A stretch of DNA of 64,000 nucleotides from Xenopus tropicalis (taxonomy: Eukaryota > Chordata > Amphibia > Anura > Pipidae): NCBI RefSeq assembly GCF_000004195.4, contig NC_030678.2:87084904-87148903 (forward strand), in the 5' to 3' direction. The notes under the pieces are model-generated. The model saw only the letters and a program-made list of their open reading frames with translations. It did no database searches and was not told the DNA's origin. Every line of letters begins with the position of its first letter. The stretch's first letter is position 1. Positions 11,704-21,310 of this stretch are shown here, piece after piece. The translations under genes and the position numbers were made by a program.

Positions 11704-12161
11704 TCTCTTGACTCTTGACACTTGTCTGTCAAGACATGCCAAATATTCTGCATGTTTATTCTGATCCTTTCAAATATATTATAGGGATATGGTAGTTTCC
11801 CTTGCTAACATCTCAATTATTTTTTTATTAACCATTATATTTTTTCTTGGAGATGCAACACTGTTTTATGTGCCTGGACCATTGTAGATGGCTATTGGCA
11901 AAAGGCACTAAATTGAGTGCATACAAGTGGGGTTATTTACCATTACCGTTTACCATTAGCAGCATTTACTTTTGCTGCCTTACAAATCACAGTATACACC
12001 AACATTTTATCAGCGGTTTAAAAGGACACTATACCCTACTGTACAGCACTGTTCATATTGTACTCAGTTGCTGGACTAAAATTCCCAGCATATTTTAACA
12101 TTAATAAATTACAGGCATGATGTAATCTGTCATTCAGCGGTTGTCTTAAAGAGCGGTTGTC
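11704..12161. other. Anonymous DNA with a single T2-like end
   Basis: Around 12017 a TTTAAAAGGACACTATACCC motif resembles a T2 terminus but has no partner. Near 12135-12168 the word GCGGTTGTCTTAAAGAG occurs twice in tandem, so the next element begins beside a short duplication. Confidence 0.4.
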
Positions 12162-12540
12162 TTAAAGAGATATTGACACCAAAAATTAAAACCATTTTTT
12201 TACATTTATCATAACATTGTCGTTTCATGATATTTTTGTCTTTGCGATATTTGCCGTACGCAAATTTTGCCATAAAGGTATTTGCCCGATGCCTTTATAC
12301 TACCTATCTGATCCCCCATGTTCCTCTATGAGGGGGGCTGCCATGTTTTTGCAGCAGGGGTCTCTTAGCATTAGAAGCTGATAGGTTGGGTAGGGACAGT
12401 CAGGTTGGCAAAACAGTATAGGAAATTTATGTAACAATGACTTACAAAAGCAGCCCTGTCAGTGAAATACGATCAACATGACCTATATAGGTAACTTTTA
12501 TAGTACATTTTGAAGAGAAAACTCCACCTTTATATAAAAG
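12162..12540 (+). mobile_element. Truncated T2-type MITE
   Basis: It starts TTAAAGAGATATTGACACC, a decayed form of the TTAAAGGGATACTGACACC terminus whose complement ends the fragment at 6800. No right terminus is seen, so the end is approximate. Confidence 0.55.
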
Positions 12541-12616
12541 CATTAATCAGTTTTCCTAGCATTGACCAGTTATGTCTTTATCCCTATGTCTGATTTCATT
12601 GTAATATAATGAAGCT

Positions 12617-12870
12617 TTAAAGAACAGTTCAGTGTAAAAATTGGAGAGAGCAGATGTCTAATATAATGGCCAGAACTCTACTTCCTGCTTTCAGCTCTCT
12701 AACCTCAGTGACTTTAGGGGGGGGGCACATGGGACATAACTGTTCATTTAGTTTGCTTTTGATCCTTAGCACACAGGTCAGAAGCAAACTAGCTAAACAG
12801 TTATGGCCCATATGGCCCCCCACAAGTCACTGATTGGTTACTGACTGCTAACAGCTTACAGAGCTTAAAC
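12617..12870 (+). mobile_element. Truncated T2-type MITE (AACAGTTCAGTG family)
   Basis: It begins TTAAAGAACAGTTCAGTGTA. Inside, GGGACATAACTGTTCA and the later AACAGTTATGGCCCATAT form inverted arms, as does the GGGGGGGCACATG/CATATGGCCCCCC pair. The right TTAA end is lost where another repeat begins near 12875. Confidence 0.65.
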
Positions 12871-12871
12871 T

Positions 12872-13066
12872 TCCGTGAAAATTCGTCGCCGAAAAATTTG
12901 TTGCGCAGAATTTTTTTGTTGCGTGTCAGATTGGGCGCAGTTGCTTCAAAACAGACGTGGTCCGGTACACGTCAAAACAGACGTGGCCACGTAAAAAAAT
13001 AGATGCAGACGGCAAAAAAAATCATGCGACAAATGCGTTTTGCGACAGATTCACTCATTACTACAT
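12872..13066. repeat. Copy of the GCGAA-rich dispersed repeat with short tandem units
   Basis: The words AAAACAGACGTGG (twice), TCGTCGCCGAAAAATTTG and ACAGATTCACTCATTACTA relate it to the copies at 29382, 43352 and 51596, all of which end near ACTCATCACTA or start at AGTGATG. CpG content is higher than in the surroundings. Confidence 0.55.
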
Positions 13067-13109
13067 GGGATTGAGCCACTAACATAATGCAGGACTACAA
13101 TCAAAAAAA

Positions 13110-13600
13110 ATTTGACCCATAGTTACATAGTTACATAGTTACATAGGGTTGAAAAAAGACCATTGTCCATCAAGTTCAACCCATCCGAGTAAACCCAGCA
13201 CACAACCTATACTAACCAATCTATACACTCACATACAGTACATAAACTATATATATACAACCAGTAATACTAACTGTAGATATTAGTATCACAATAGCCC
13301 TGGATATTCTGCTTGTTCAAAAACTCATCCAGGCCCCTCTTAAAGGCATTAACAGAGTCTGCCATTACAACATCACTAGGAAGGGCATTCCACAGCCTCA
13401 CTGCCCTCACCGTGAAAAACCCCCTACGCTGCTTCAAATGGAAGTTCTGTTCCTCTAATCTATAGGGGTGACCTCTGGTGCGCTGATTGTTTTTATGGGA
13501 AAAAAGAACATCCCCCAACTGCCTATAATCCCCTCTAATGTACTTGTAGAAATTTTGGAAGGCGGGTTCACTAATTCCAGTCACTGTTCGTAGTCTTTTT
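13110..13600 (-). mobile_element. CR1/L2-related LINE 3' end, with ORF2 C-terminus
   Basis: On the minus strand, 13584-13270 encodes an open stretch that contains RRGFFTVRAVRLWNALPSDV. This is the FF...R.WN.LP signature at the end of CR1/L2-type reverse transcriptases. It then ends in a non-coding tail. The 3' terminus on this strand is an ACATAGTT tandem at about 13112-13145 (plus-strand view). It is a different subfamily from the copies at 22968 and 26010. The 5' part, including the catalytic domain, is absent. Confidence 0.8.
13270..13584 (-). pseudogene. LINE ORF2 C-terminal remnant
   Basis: This open reading stretch of about 104 codons carries the conserved C-terminal block of CR1-like ORF2 proteins (RGHPYRLEEQNF, then RGFFTVRAVRLWNALP, then a Phe-Lys-rich helix). 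It lacks the endonuclease and polymerase parts, so it cannot be functional. The first methionine is internal to the original ORF. Confidence 0.75.
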
Positions 13601-13610
13601 CTTTTGTTTT

Positions 13611-14454
13611 GAAGTAGCAGCTGTACAAAAGCTGGGGGCCTGATTAAAAATACTACTTTGTCATCTTACCACAGACATTGTGACTAATGGGTCCTTCTGC
13701 TTCTCCGTCCTAGGCCAAGTACCTTAAATCCAGCCCTGATAAAATTATTTCTCTCTGTACAATCCTGGCCAGGTTTGGAAGTGTTTTTGATGAGTTTATT
13801 AACAGAATTACAGGAGATGGACAGTGTCCTGGGTTTTCTAAAGATTCTGCAGGACCGAAGATCATTAAATTGCAAGACTAACCACTCCTTTTCTCCAGGG
13901 TGTAAAGATCTTACTATAAACAGCGGAACAGAGAGGGCAGCTGATATCTGTACCATAAGAATCATTCACACCTTAGTCACAAATCTGCCAGGCTGCCCTG
14001 ACTGACAGCTCAGCAATAAATTTTTAGTCGGAAAATAGAATGGAAATGTCATTTGGCAGATAATAAAGAGCACATGGCAATTTCTGTGACTCATACTTTA
14101 TTGGTTAAATAAATAATAGTTGCTCCAGAATGCTAGTGATGTGATTTTAAACTGATAACACAAGAAAAAAGAATAGACAAGAAGCTATATTAGTTTGCTA
14201 CATTGAAATAAAAAGGGATGGTTAACTATGCATGGAAAGGGAAAAGATTGTAAGATAGAATGAGACTGAATGAGATAAAATGATGTTAAGTTAGATGCAC
14301 ATTCACAGGGTAATAGATGATAGATAGATAGATAGATAGATAGCACTAATTGTCCCAGGACACTGTTGGAACATTTGCTTTGCTTGAAGGTAGAAGGAAG
14401 GTAGTCGTGTTGAGTGCAAGATGTGCATGTTGACACATAATAATACTGTATATG
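13611..14454. other. Anonymous DNA with a GATA microsatellite
   Basis: A short (GATA)n tract of about six units lies at 14318-14343. Nothing else is supported. Confidence 0.5.
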
Positions 14455-14557
14455 TATATCTAGTATAAATAAATCTAAAGCAACTGGACTTGTTAAGTAA
14501 TCATTGAAGGCGTTTCACTACTCATCCGAGCAGCTTCTTCAGTTCAACTGACTGGTA
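14455..14557 (-). repeat. PLE terminal inverted repeat, left copy (3' of coding strand)
   Basis: It reads TATCTAGTATAAATAAATC... through AAGCAACTGGACTTGTTAAG and matches the complement of 17009-17113 with only scattered mismatches. In coding-strand orientation it lies downstream of the endonuclease domain and holds the sense copy of the ribozyme-like motif. Confidence 0.92.
14504..14542 (-). ncRNA. Hammerhead-ribozyme-like motif, degenerate
   Basis: On the minus strand the motif contains CGGATGAG followed by AGTGAAACG, the conserved-core order of a minimal hammerhead: C-x-G-A-N-G-A, a very short stem II, GAAA, a short stem III, then the cleavage site. CTGAAGAAG and CTTCA can form stem I. Two changes argue against activity: the second core base is G instead of U, and the expected GUC at the cleavage site reads GCC. 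The association of such motifs with PLE termini is established. Activity of this copy is unlikely. Confidence 0.5.
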
Positions 14558-15029
14558 TGGGAAGTCCTCAGCATATATACTCTTCCACTAATCCAATCAC
14601 AATGGCACTATGTACAGTAACTCTTCAGAAAGGTGACATCTGAAACTCACAGAGGTGTGAATGCTGTGGAGTTACTTTGAAAGGATTACCCAAGAGTCAT
14701 GCAACTCTTCAAAATAAGTGTTACTTGTTAGAGTTGCATGAATGGATGTGTGAAGAGTTCTGATACTGCCGGGGTACAGATGTTAGAACAGCATTGTATG
14801 TTGCAGACAGATGGTGTTGAAGTCCCCGTCTCTGTTTAGGGATGGTTTCTCCACTTTAACATGAATGGCCTCTTTTACACCTCTTTCAAACCAGCGGTCT
14901 TCTTTGTCCAAAATTTGGACGTTGCTATTTTCAAAGGAGTGTCCCTTGTCTTTTAGGTGTAGAAATACAGTCCTGGTCTGTAGAGTTTGCCCTCCTATGC
15001 TGAGCCATTCGTTTGGAGAGCATTTGCTT

Positions 15030-15083
15030 TGTCTCACCAATGTAAAGGTCTGTGCACTCATCGCTACACTGGACTGCGTATAC
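15030..15083 (-). other. GIY-YIG endonuclease signature
   Basis: On the minus strand the paired motifs VYAVQC and LYIGETKQ are separated by a short Asp/Cys-containing spacer (SDECTD). This corresponds to the GIY...YIG catalytic core and is followed by MAQHRR. It identifies the element as an endonuclease-bearing PLE rather than an Athena/Coprina type. Confidence 0.85.
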
Positions 15084-15642
15084 AACATTGCTTTATTTTT
15101 CCTTTGGTGTTGGATCCTTTGGGTGTACAAATCTCAGTGTGTTGCTAGGTTTGAAAAACACAGGGATGTGGTGTTTTGTTGAAAACTCTCCTGAGTTTCT
15201 CCAACACTCCTGCTACATATGGGATGACTATATTGCAACTTCTCCTGTCTCAGGATGGTTATTCCTTTTGGTGTTCCTGTTGGGCTTAGTTGCTGTTGTT
15301 TTGACAAAGGCCCAGTCTGGGTAGCCACAAGCTTTCAGTGCTCCTCTGAGATGTTTGTGTTCCTTGTCCTTGTCACACTTTTCGCCCTGTGGTGTAGAGT
15401 GCTAATGACACCCAGTTTGTGTCCCAGCGGATAGTGGGAATCAAACAACAGATATTGATCTGTATAAGTGGGTTTCCTGTATACTTCTGTTTTCAAGTTA
15501 CCCCCCTCTAAGATGGATATCAAACAGTCCAAAAAAGCAAGTTTGTTCTCATGGACATCCTCCCTTGTGAACTTGATGTTATTGTCCTAAGTTAATGTGT
15601 TCTGAAAAGGCCGTCACTTCATTGGATCTGATTTTAACCTGT

Positions 15643-15654
15643 GTCATCTACATA
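15643..15654 (-). other. Reverse transcriptase active-site motif YVDD
   Basis: The minus-strand codons TAT GTA GAT GAC encode Tyr-Val-Asp-Asp within HWFRYVDDT, the catalytic box that binds the metal ions of the polymerase. Confidence 0.92.
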
Positions 15655-17008
15655 CCTGAACCAGTGACTTGGTGTAGTTCCATTGAATGTAAGTAGAGCC
15701 TTCCTTTCCACTTCCTCCATATACAAGTTTGCTACAATAGGAGAAACTGGTGAACCCATTGCACAGCCATGTTTTTGCCTGTAAAATTGGTCCCTTGTAT
15801 TTGAAGTATGTGGTGTTAAGGCACAAATCTAGCAATAAACATACTTGGTTAGGACTGAGCTTTGTTCTGCTGCCGAGGGTGTTATCTTGCTGCAGTCGAT
15901 TTCTTACAGTCTCAATAGCCTCTGTGGTAGGTATACATGTGAACAGTGAAGTGACATCATATGATACCATAGTGTCTTCTGCCTCTAGTTTAACTCCTTG
16001 AATCTTGGTGACAAACTCTTTGGCATTTTGGATATGATGCACTGTTTTTCCTACTAATCGGGCTAAGATGTTGGCCACGTATTTTGCAATGCTGTAAGTC
16101 ACTGAATTGATGCTGATGACAATAGGCCTGAGTGGTGCTCCATCTTTAGGTATCTTGGGGAGTCCATATAAGCATGGTGTAGCTTCTCTGGGGTACAGGC
16201 AGTGGTATAAAGCTCGATCAATGGCTTCCTCCTTTTCAAGTTTTGTAGGAAATCTATCACCTTTCTCTTGTAACTGCTGCTTGGGTCTCTCCTTAATGGT
16301 TCATATGTATCGCTATCACTGAGTAGCGAGATCATTTTGCAGTGATAGTCAGTTGTGTTGAGCACAACTGTGCATCGCCCTTTATCTGCTGGCAAGATAT
16401 GATGTGTGATGTTGGGATGGGTGATGTTCGGGTCCTTACTAAGAGATATGAGAGCACTCTTTTCTTGTGTAGTGAGGTTAGAGGGAGGTGTTCTGGCACT
16501 TGACAAGGCAGCTGACACTTTTAGGCGGAGTTGTTCTACTTCCTCCAACTTTATGTGGTTGTTATTGATGGCAGATTCTGTGGCTGTGATGAGCTCAACC
16601 ACTGGGATGTGTTGTGATGTCACTGCATAGTTTAGCCCCTTGGCTTGCACATCCTTTTCCGGCTGAGTAAGTACCCTGTCTGATAGGTTCTTAACCCATG
16701 TATCCTTAGTGTTCTTGTATGTCTCATCTTTCTGCCTCCAGGTTAGTTCTTCTGTCCTTTTCAAACCGCTGCTACGTTACAGTAAGTTGGTGAACTTGCT
16801 TATTTGCCTCTCCTTACTCTTAATGTTTTGGGCCATCTGTGCATGTTCAATGAACTGAACCACCCTTTCCAGAGTTATATCAGGTAGCTGTTTTGTCAGA
16901 CTCTGTTTCAGTTGTTCAATTTTCTGTTTAAGGGCCTCAATGGGGAAGTTGATCTGTCTAACACGTTCATTTAGTAGATGTTTTTTGGCCTTCTGTAAGA
17001 TATTGCTG

Positions 17009-17113
17009 ATACCAGTCAGATGAACTGAAGAAGCTGCTCAGATGAGTAGTGAAACGTCTTCAATGATTACTTAACAAGTCCAGTTGCTTTAGATTTATTA
17101 ATACTAGATATAC
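17009..17113 (+). repeat. PLE terminal inverted repeat, right copy
   Basis: This is the inverted partner of 14455-14557. It runs from ATACCAGTCAGATGAACTGA to AATACTAGATATAC. It lies upstream of the coding region on the minus strand. Confidence 0.92.
17025..17062 (+). ncRNA. Hammerhead-ribozyme-like motif in right PLE terminus
   Basis: The plus strand reads CAGATGAG (17039-17046), then GAAAC (17051-17055) and GTC, so this copy keeps the GUC cleavage triplet that the left copy lost. Flanking CTGAAGAAG and CTTCA could form stem I. Its second core base is A rather than U. It is antisense to the PLE coding strand. Confidence 0.5.
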
Positions 17114-17719
17114 CTTGACCTGGATGAATGAAAATCTTCATAGTCAATAATATATGTAATGTTATTTATGTAATGTACAATGTATCAGATTTTTTTGCGC
17201 AACTGACTGCCGGAAAATTTGCGGGCCTGCAACTGCAGTGACTGGAATTTTGGAGTAATGGCAAGGTATCCAGAGGATGCCTTAGACAGTCACTACTTAG
17301 TGAGGTGCTGAGGGGCTGTTTGGGCTTTTTTGTACTTGAAATGCCAGGTTTCTGCAAATACGGCCAAAAGAGCACCCCGGACAGTCGGGAAGTTCAGTAA
17401 AACTTAACCTTTATTCATGTTTGTTAAACCCCTCTGCCTGACGCGTTTCATGCATGCGCACTTAATCATAGGCTTGAAATGCCAGGGCCTAAATTAAATC
17501 CCAGTACAGCTCTGGTGTGCTAAGTAAATTGCCTCTTAAATACATAAATATTTAGATGTGTATGCCAGTATATTTGGCCCATTGCCTGAAATACCAGTTT
17601 ATGAGATGTACACTCTTCCAACTGTGTACATCTCATAAAATGAGTTGATAATAACCATATTTGGATGCTGTTGGGCACTATGTAACATCATTGTGTTAAA
17701 AACCCAGTAAATAAATGGT
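17114..17719. other. Mixed DNA: ribozyme-like motif and small hairpin
   Basis: Positions 17380-17480 resemble a dispersed frog repeat that contains GACGCGTTTCATGC (see the separate entry). A 15-bp perfect inverted repeat, TTATGAGATGTACAC and its complement with a 10-base loop, lies at 17599-17638. No coding sequence is recognised. Confidence 0.5.
17436..17473 (-). ncRNA. Second hammerhead-like motif, unrelated to the PLE ends
   Basis: The minus strand shows a GCCT/AGGC outer stem, then an ATGATTA core relic, a self-complementary GTGCGCATGCAT stem II, and GAAACGCGTC. The order of elements matches a minimal hammerhead, but the CUGANGA core is disturbed. The assignment rests on motif order only. 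Confidence 0.35.
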
Positions 17720-17888
17720 CAGACATGGCTGGTGAGACATTGGGGGAAAAAACCTGATGGGCCCCACCAACCCAGGCTGCATCCACAAGGAGAAAATGGA
17801 GGGTATACAGTGGGCACCTGGTGGAGGCGATGGTGACTGGGGTGAGGAGGTGGCCCCGCTAGGTCCTGGACTTCTCAATCTGACACTG
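17720..17888. mobile_element. Probable hAT-like MITE remnant, 169 bp
   Basis: The start CAGACATGGCTGG and the inner block GGGAAAAAACCTGATGGGCC match the family at 60729 (GGGAAAAAACCTGGTGGGCC). The right end TCTGACACTG is the complement of CAGTGTCAGA, like the other copy's CAGTGTCGGT start. No flanking duplication is visible. Confidence 0.55.
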
Positions 17889-20041
17889 AGTACATATGAT
17901 AAATAAAGAAAATTGTCATTTTTGTCACACAGCTGGAAAGAATTCACAGATGAAGCTGGGCGTCAAAAGGTAGTGATTTCTGGCTGCCTCACTGGAGATG
18001 GTCATGACATTAAGTGACTGAAAGACAAAACTCTGAATTAACCTTTCTATCACAAAGATGCCAGCCCGGGGTCCCAATGGAGCCCCGCTTCTCCCAGCTA
18101 ATTACAAGTATCTACGCTGCACACTTTAGTTCTGTCAAGGATGAAGTCAGTTGGAAGTCAGTACAGACATGATTTGGAAAGGAAATATGTGCAATTCACT
18201 GCTGTTTCTTATTGATAACAGAGTAGTATATAACATTCAGCTGAATAAACAGAGGAGCATTCAGCAACTGAAGAGTTTTATGTGTTAAAATGATTGCAGT
18301 GATACAAGGCTGCCACAATCTGTTATACCCCTTCTCAGTTTATAGTGTTATATTATAAAGTATTGATTGTTAAATCATCCCTGTAGATAAGTAAGTTGTT
18401 GTAGCACTGATACAATTTGCACTGGCAACCCTTCTCATTCATTGACCAGGGAAAGACAAAGAAAGAACAGGAAACAGACATAAATTAAGAAAACAGAGAG
18501 GAAAAAGTTCTTCTCTGCCTCAATTCCAAACCCAGAATGGACCTTACCTAGATACATTTCTGACCAGTAAGGAACATATAATCTATATAAGGTTGTACGG
18601 TAACATTTTAATAGCTTTTGAAGCAGGTGTCTTTGTTTTTTGAAAGCTGAAATGCAACCATATTTGACCTTCATACCCAATAACATTCGATATTACCTTT
18701 TGTAAGCTTTTGGAATATAGAAAGCACATATAAGATAAAAATGTAAAAGATGAACACATGTATATATAAATATACATATGTATTCATGTGGGTGTGTATA
18801 CATTATACACACTAATTTATTTCAGTATTGGCTGCTTTAAAAAATATATTGAGGCACACATCAACAGATGCTGAAGAAAATATTTTTCCAGTGTTAGTAA
18901 AATGCATTTGACCTTTAAAGTGATATGCTTTTACTTCCCAGAGTCCACTATTCCAATCTCTGTGCTGGGTAGGTAGGTCTCTAGGGCTTCATCTTACTTG
19001 CAGCACTTATCTTATAGAATGCATGGAGTATAGGCCACAGGCCAAAGGCTACCCATAACAGTGTCTGGAACAGCTGAGCAGAATAAATGTCAGTCAGACT
19101 GATGCAGTATTGATTTGTTGTGTATGAACCCTCTCCACTTCGATCCATTCCATTCCTTTCCTCTACACTGGCCTCTGTCTTATTGTAAGCCCCAGGTAAT
19201 ATGGGATCATAGCTACAATCTGTGTGCTGAATTCAGTGTGCCACTGATTAGAGCACTTTCTAATGGAAACAAGAGGCAGAGAGCTGTGATTACAACCTGA
19301 TACCCATCTCTTGGCTGCACATCCACTTTCAAACAAAGAAAGCACTTAGAAACACAGAATGGAACAATAGAAAAGGGAACATGACAATAAATAGGAAGTA
19401 ATTGCTGTTTTCTGTTCTGACCTGTTGTGAAACCTTGGAACCGAGTAGATCCTTTTTCTTCTTATGAAAGCTTAAAATGTATTTTCGGTTCACTTGTCAT
19501 ATTATCCTACCTTCTTTTAGCAGTGACAGGGTATCTTTTCAAGAAGTTCTTTCTTTTTTTTGCTAAGCCCACAATAGTCCTCAGAGAATCAGTGAAAACT
19601 ATTATCCTTTCTGTGGTGTCAACATAACATAATATTCCTACACACACCAGGGTCATTTTTTATCAGGACAATTAATGTTCCAGAATATTTTTGGTGGGTG
19701 AAGCAAACCAGAGTGCTTAGAGTAAACTTATACAGAAAATGGCGGAACATATATGTTTTTCTGTTTATTTCCATCCGAGATGTGAAAAGGTTTGACTTGA
19801 ATGGAAGTGCAGGTTTTTGCTGCAGTAAATTGGCAATCAGCTGCTTTCTTCTGACATTTTTTTTCTGTTGTTATATCAATGACCAACCCCCAAAACATAG
19901 CAATATAGAAAAAAATATGAATATATCTATACATTTTAGAAAAGTGCATGCAAAGTCAAATTATGATTCAATGTATATTTTCAATTACTGGCATTCCCAC
20001 ATCCTTTTGCCTAAGACTTGTAAAGCCTGGATACTTTTACA
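17889..20041. other. Low-repeat DNA, mostly unassigned
   Basis: I see no gene. The block about 17940-18170 is free of repeats and of moderate GC, so it is a candidate conserved non-coding segment on appearance only. TA-rich microsatellite-like sequence lies around 18755-18810. Confidence 0.3.
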
Positions 20042-20265
20042 TTAAAGATGAAGGAAAGCCTAAGTCAATTGGGGGTGCCAAAATGTTAGGCACCCCCAAG
20101 TGACTTAAATCGCTTACCTTGTAACCCGGGCTGGTGCCCCTGTTAAAAGAGAACAGCACCAGCCCGGGGTAGCTGCAAGCGCTTTCTTCTTCTGCGTTGG
20201 CGCGCTGGGCAGTAGAGTGAAAAAGCTGAACTTTAACAACAAAAAAGTCGGCTTTTCTCTTTAAT
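20042..20265. mobile_element. Half copy of the T2-type multi-hairpin MITE
   Basis: TTAA occurs at both ends. The left part carries the hairpins TTGGGGGTGCC...GGCACCCCCAA and CCCGGGCTGGTGC...GCACCAGCCCGGGG seen in the full copy at 57409. The sequence stops after the central AAAGTCGGCTTTT hairpin, so the right arm is missing. Confidence 0.8.
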
Positions 20266-21010
20266 GTGTTTAATGGATAAGGTTTACCAGCCTTTCATTA
20301 GTATTGAAAATGTTTTTGTTTGTACTTACCCAGATGTTAAACTGCATTCCTTTGCCATTTTAGATCAGTAAAATATTTATTTGAATAATACTGTGCTAGC
20401 CTATTTAAACAGCAAAATAATGGTATTTTTAATCTCCAGTTAAGCATAGAATGACTCCCTAAGGAACCCATTCAAGCTGTCTGCAAAGGATAACTTGGGT
20501 CTGTTTAGATGAAGAGTGAATAGGTGCAAAGTTTACATATCTGAGTATCTTAATGAGTATTCTGGGCACGGGGAGAAAGGGAGGAGGTGGATTATGTTCA
20601 TTTAGTCAGAGTTACTTAGGAGCCTAATCCATTCTTTAAACATGTCCTGATTTATGGCAGCATATTCGGCATTAAGGCACTAGTGGCAAGCGTAAAGATG
20701 CAATTTATATTTAATATTGTCAGATCTGCATTATATAAATGTCCATGTTTTATTTTAAGATTTATTTTATTGAAACCCTAGAAAACCTGAAAAGAAATCC
20801 TTCTCTCAAGAAGAGCCTCTGTTTCACATGTGTAAGAAAGTGGTTAAAGCCTGTCATGTGTACAACCCTATAAGTATGAGATGTCCAATACAGAGTTAAG
20901 GGAGGGACTGGGAGAACTAGTATGTATTTGATGTCAAACATACAGTAAAAGGGACAATCTACAGTAAGTCTTGAACTGAATAAGACAGTGGGGGTCTATC
21001 TTAGTTAGAT
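20266..21010. other. Anonymous AT-rich DNA
   Basis: No supported feature. Confidence 0.35.
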
Positions 21011-21310
21011 CAGGGATGCCCAACCTTTTTTCACTCATGAGCCACACACAGATGTAAAAAGTGTTGGTGAGCCACACATGCATGAAAAAAGTTATTTGGG
21101 GATGCCAAATAAGCACTGTGATTGGTTACTTGGTAGCCCCATGTGGACTGCTGGCCTGCAGGAAGCTCTGCTTGGAGTACAATTGTGTCACTGTACTTCC
21201 AAAACTTGTCTCAGAGATTTAAAATTGGGCACCTACTTTGAGGACACTTGGAGAAAAAACACATGGGGTGATTATCAGCATGCTGCTCATCAGCCATTGG
21301 TTGGGGAGTC
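21011..21310. mobile_element. hAT-like MITE related to the 9634 copy
   Basis: It starts CAGGGATGCCCAACC and shares TGTTGGTGAGCCACACA and GTGATTGGTTACTTGGTAGC-type blocks with the 9634 element. The right end (GGTTGGGGAG) is decayed and no octamer duplication was found, so its limit is approximate. Confidence 0.7.

Larger units (their letters stand above)
14790..16990 (-). pseudogene. PLE reverse transcriptase-endonuclease, broken ORF
   Basis: Read along the minus strand, an N-terminal Lys/Gln-rich region (about 16990-16780) is separated by a stop (near 16775) from a 221-codon open block (16764-16099). That block includes HHILPADKGRCTVVLNTTDY, typical of the PLE upstream domain. After a frameshift, an open block at 16102-15644 begins MTYSIAKYVANILARLVGKT and contains SYDVTSLFTCIPT, the first catalytic-aspartate motif. 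A further one-base shift near 15795 leads to AMGSPVSPIVANLYMEE and the YVDD box. The thumb-like part carries TEVYRKPTYTDQYLLFDSHY (within 15532-15335). The C-terminal GIY-YIG domain follows after more shifts. The enzyme would have copied element RNA at nicked target DNA in the nucleus. Confidence 0.88.
14455..17113 (-). mobile_element. Penelope-like retroelement (PLE), degenerate, about 2.66 kb
   Basis: The element encodes, on the minus strand, a reverse transcriptase with a YVDD active-site motif followed by a GIY-YIG endonuclease. That domain order is specific to endonuclease-bearing Penelope-like elements. Its termini are about 105-bp inverted repeats (14455-14557 and 17009-17113) that contain hammerhead-ribozyme-like sequence, as reported for PLE terminal repeats. 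The coding region is broken by at least one stop codon and several frameshifts, so this copy is dead. Many PLE insertions carry directly repeated ends; here the two ends are inverted. I saw no clear target duplication outside the repeats. The subfamily (Neptune- or Poseidon-like) is not decided. Confidence 0.9.

Noticed and set aside
13775..14005. Pair of opposing frames at 13684-14005 considered as an exon
   Set aside because: I saw no family motif, no convincing splice pair, and both strands are open by chance.
14865..15324. Plus-strand frames of 90-105 codons
   Set aside because: They are antisense shadows of the Penelope-like element, whose minus strand carries the recognisable GIY-YIG domain.
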